Below, one piece after another: positions 32,782 to 33,990 of a stretch of DNA of 33,990 bases (positions are counted from its first letter, which is position 1; each line of letters begins with the position of its first letter). The notes under the pieces are model-generated. The model made no database searches and had not been told where the DNA came from. It was given only the letters and a program-made list of their open reading frames with translations. Source of the DNA: an uncultured Clostridium sp. (GTDB lineage Bacteria; Bacillota; Clostridia; Clostridiales; Clostridiaceae). The DNA is taken from contig NZ_CAMTIG010000037.1 of assembly GCF_947072515.1 (NCBI RefSeq), positions 1-33,990 of the forward strand. The letters are read 5' to 3'. The translations under genes and the position numbers were made by a program.

Positions 32782-33690
32782 ATGTTTATCGGAAAAAAAT
32801 TAACTCCTACTTCTACTATAGGAATAATTGCTCCATCTGGATGTAGCGATGATTCTACAATAGATAGCTATATCTCTGAATTTAAAAAACTTAATTTTAA
32901 TGTTTGCTATAACAAATCCCTATACCAAAAATATGGCTATTTAGCTGGATATGATATTGATCGTGCAAATGACTTAATGGAAATGTTTAAAGACCCTAAA
33001 ATAGATGGGATTATTTGTTTTAGAGGTGGCTTTGGAGCAATAAGAATGCTTCCTTATCTAGATATAAAATTAATTCAAAAAAACGCTAAATTTTTCTGTG
33101 GTTATAGTGACATAACACTATTATTAAATTATTTTGCACAAAATAAAATTCCTACCTTCCATGGACCTTTAATAAAGTCTGACTTTGCTAAAGACTCACA
33201 AACACTTCCGATATTAAAATATCTAATGCAAAATCCTTCCAAGGGATTTACTTACGATTTTAAGGAAAATTTTGTAATTAACAATAAAAGTGCTACTGGT
33301 ATTTTAATGGGCGGTAATTTATCAACCATTTGCTCATCTATCGGAACTCGCTATGAAATTAACTTATCTTCAAGTATCCTTTTATTAGAAGAAATAAATG
33401 AAGCTCCTTATGTCGTGGATAGATTAATTTCTCAACTTCTTCTATGTAAAACTATCTTAAAATGTAGAGCAATTTTATTAGGACATTTTACTAACTGTGT
33501 TTCTAATCAATCAGATAATTTTGATATAAAAGAACTCTTAATTTCTAAGTTGAAAAAATTAAACATACCAATAATCTTTGATGTTCCTTTTGGTCATGAT
33601 TATCCAAACTATACATTTCCTTTAGGAATTCGCGCTCATTATTCTAGTAACACAAAAAAACTACACTTAATCGAAAATGCACTTCTATAA
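32782..33690 (+). CDS. S66-family peptidase, LD-carboxypeptidase/MccF type
   Basis: A 302-aa serine peptidase of family S66. The N-terminal Rossmann-like part starts IGIIAPSG. The nucleophile is S109 in FCGYSDIT, the catalytic Glu is in LLLEEINEAPYVVDR near residue 204, and the catalytic His is in PFGHDYPNYTFPLG near 273. FRGGFGAIRMLPYLD (80-94) is another family motif. Members either cleave the L,D-bond of peptidoglycan tetrapeptides during cell-wall recycling or inactivate microcin C-like nucleotide peptides (MccF). The choice cannot be made here. There is no signal peptide, so it acts in the cytoplasm. GGAGAG precedes the ATG. Confidence 0.9.
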   Translation: MFIGKKLTPTSTIGIIAPSGCSDDSTIDSYISEFKKLNFNVCYNKSLYQKYGYLAGYDIDRANDLMEMFKDPKIDGIICFRGGFGAIRMLPYLDIKLIQKNAKFFCGYSDITLLLNYFAQNKIPTFHGPLIKSDFAKDSQTLPILKYLMQNPSKGFTYDFKENFVINNKSATGILMGGNLSTICSSIGTRYEINLSSSILLLEEINEAPYVVDRLISQLLLCKTILKCRAILLGHFTNCVSNQSDNFDIKELLISKLKKLNIPIIFDVPFGHDYPNYTFPLGIRAHYSSNTKKLHLIENALL

Positions 33691-33723
33691 AATAATCCAC
33701 TATTTCTTATATAATATATTCTT

Positions 33724-33755
33724 TTATCCACATTTTTTCATATTTTTGTGGATAA
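33724..33755. repeat. Inverted pair of DnaA-box sequences
   Basis: TTATCCACA (33724-33732) and TGTGGATAA (33747-33755) are both perfect DnaA 9-mers in opposite orientation, 14 bases apart. TGTGGATTT (33778-33786) is a third, weaker match. The pair can also fold as a 9-bp hairpin followed by CTTTTGTTTTTT on the plus strand, so it may instead terminate the S66 gene. Confidence 0.5.
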
Positions 33756-33814
33756 CTTTTGTTTTTTCTTTTCTTTCTGTGGATTTTTTAACACTTTTCA
33801 ATCAATTTATTTGA

Positions 33815-33849
33815 AAATAAAAAACCTGTAAAATAAATTTACAGGTTTT
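33815..33849 (-). terminator. Intrinsic terminator after the tRNA-Cys gene
   Basis: AAAACCTGTAAA (33821-33832) pairs perfectly with TTTACAGGTTTT (33838-33849). The outgoing minus strand continues TTTTTTATTTTC. It ends the minus-strand tRNA unit. Confidence 0.87.
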
Positions 33850-33855
33850 CCTCAA

Positions 33856-33929
33856 TGGAGGCGCCACCCAGATTCGAACTGGGGATCAAGGTTTTGCAGA
33901 CCGATGCCTTACCACTTGGCCATAGCGCC
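33856..33929 (-). tRNA. tRNA-Cys (GCA anticodon)
   Basis: A 74-nt cloverleaf on the minus strand. The acceptor pairs GGCGCTA with TGGCGCC, the anticodon loop is CTGCAAA with anticodon GCA, the T loop contains GTTCGAATC, and CCA is encoded (complement of 33856-33858). Confidence 0.96.
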
Positions 33930-33935
33930 ATACCA

Positions 33936-33990
33936 TGGTGGCTCGAGCTGGAATCGAACCAGCGACACGAGGATTTTCAGTCCTCTGCTC
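33936..33990 (-). tRNA. tRNA-Phe (GAA anticodon), 5' part outside the window
   Basis: The 3' 55 bases of a tRNA are visible. The anticodon loop CTGAAAA gives GAA, the T arm is GCTGGTTCGATTCCAGC, and CCA is encoded (complement of 33936-33938). It is six bases from tRNA-Cys, so they belong to one tRNA unit. Confidence 0.93.

Noticed and set aside
1..33990. Search for CRISPR arrays, insertion sequences, phage genes, toxin-antitoxin or defence islands
   Set aside because: No regularly spaced direct repeats, transposase or integrase motifs, or toxin-antitoxin pairs were seen; the gene content is core clostridial.

Overview
The window looks like chromosomal DNA of a low-GC, spore-forming anaerobe, most probably Clostridium sensu stricto. 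The composition is strongly AT-rich. It carries a classic 56-residue 2[4Fe-4S] clostridial ferredoxin, sporulation regulators (SigH, the sigma-G inhibitor Gin) and the gene order proS-cysS-mrnC-rlmB-yacP-sigH-tRNA-Thr-tuf. The species cannot be named from the sequence. Most housekeeping genes are on the minus strand, which suggests that replication enters from the right-hand side; a perfect inverted pair of DnaA-box sequences lies near that end (inference).

Layout, left to right. (1) 1-8230: the first codons of tuf, tRNA-Thr, sigH, the Rae1/YacP nuclease, rlmB, Mini-RNase III, cysS, proS with a T-box leader, ispD and the PIN/TRAM protein YacL, all minus. (2) 8391-11500: a small Cys-rich clostridial protein (plus), then radA-disA (minus). 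(3) 11592-13748: nagB with its GntR regulator and a dre-like operator over the promoter, divergent from a 56-codon ORF and a glutaredoxin gene. (4) 13770-19304: an SLC13-type permease and the pstSCAB-phoU phosphate operon with Pho-box-like repeats. (5) 19352-20602: a CPGC redoxin and thioredoxin reductase, with a CsoR/CstR-like palindrome just after the promoter. (6) 20612-25238: the CtsR stress operon ctsR-mcsA-mcsB-clpC with a CtsR operator. (7) 25303-29724: a degenerate metallo-beta-lactamase-fold protein, ferredoxin, an HMA-like protein, ricT, holB, the c-di-AMP receptor darA, tmk and gin. (8) 29793-33990: an M20-like protein, a membrane protein, a CorA transporter, an S66 carboxypeptidase and two tRNAs (Cys, Phe).

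Functional links. DisA makes c-di-AMP and DarA is a c-di-AMP receptor. CtsR, McsA, McsB and ClpC form a protein-quality-control circuit. SigH and Gin act early and in mid-sporulation. The two redoxins and TrxB form a disulfide-reduction system. NagR and NagB handle amino-sugar breakdown.

I see no phage, insertion sequence, CRISPR array or defence island; this is mostly core genome. What stands out is a set of proteins that keep a recognisable fold but have lost catalytic or metal-binding residues: McsB (both arginines of the phosphagen-kinase SxRxR motif), the MBL-fold protein (all expected ligands), the HMA-like protein (CxxC) and the M20-like protein (several ligands). Also notable are a hairpin over the Mini-RNase III ribosome-binding site, a possible AUU start codon, and an undescribed 56-residue ORF with a sigma-G-like promoter. 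No wholly new system is evident.
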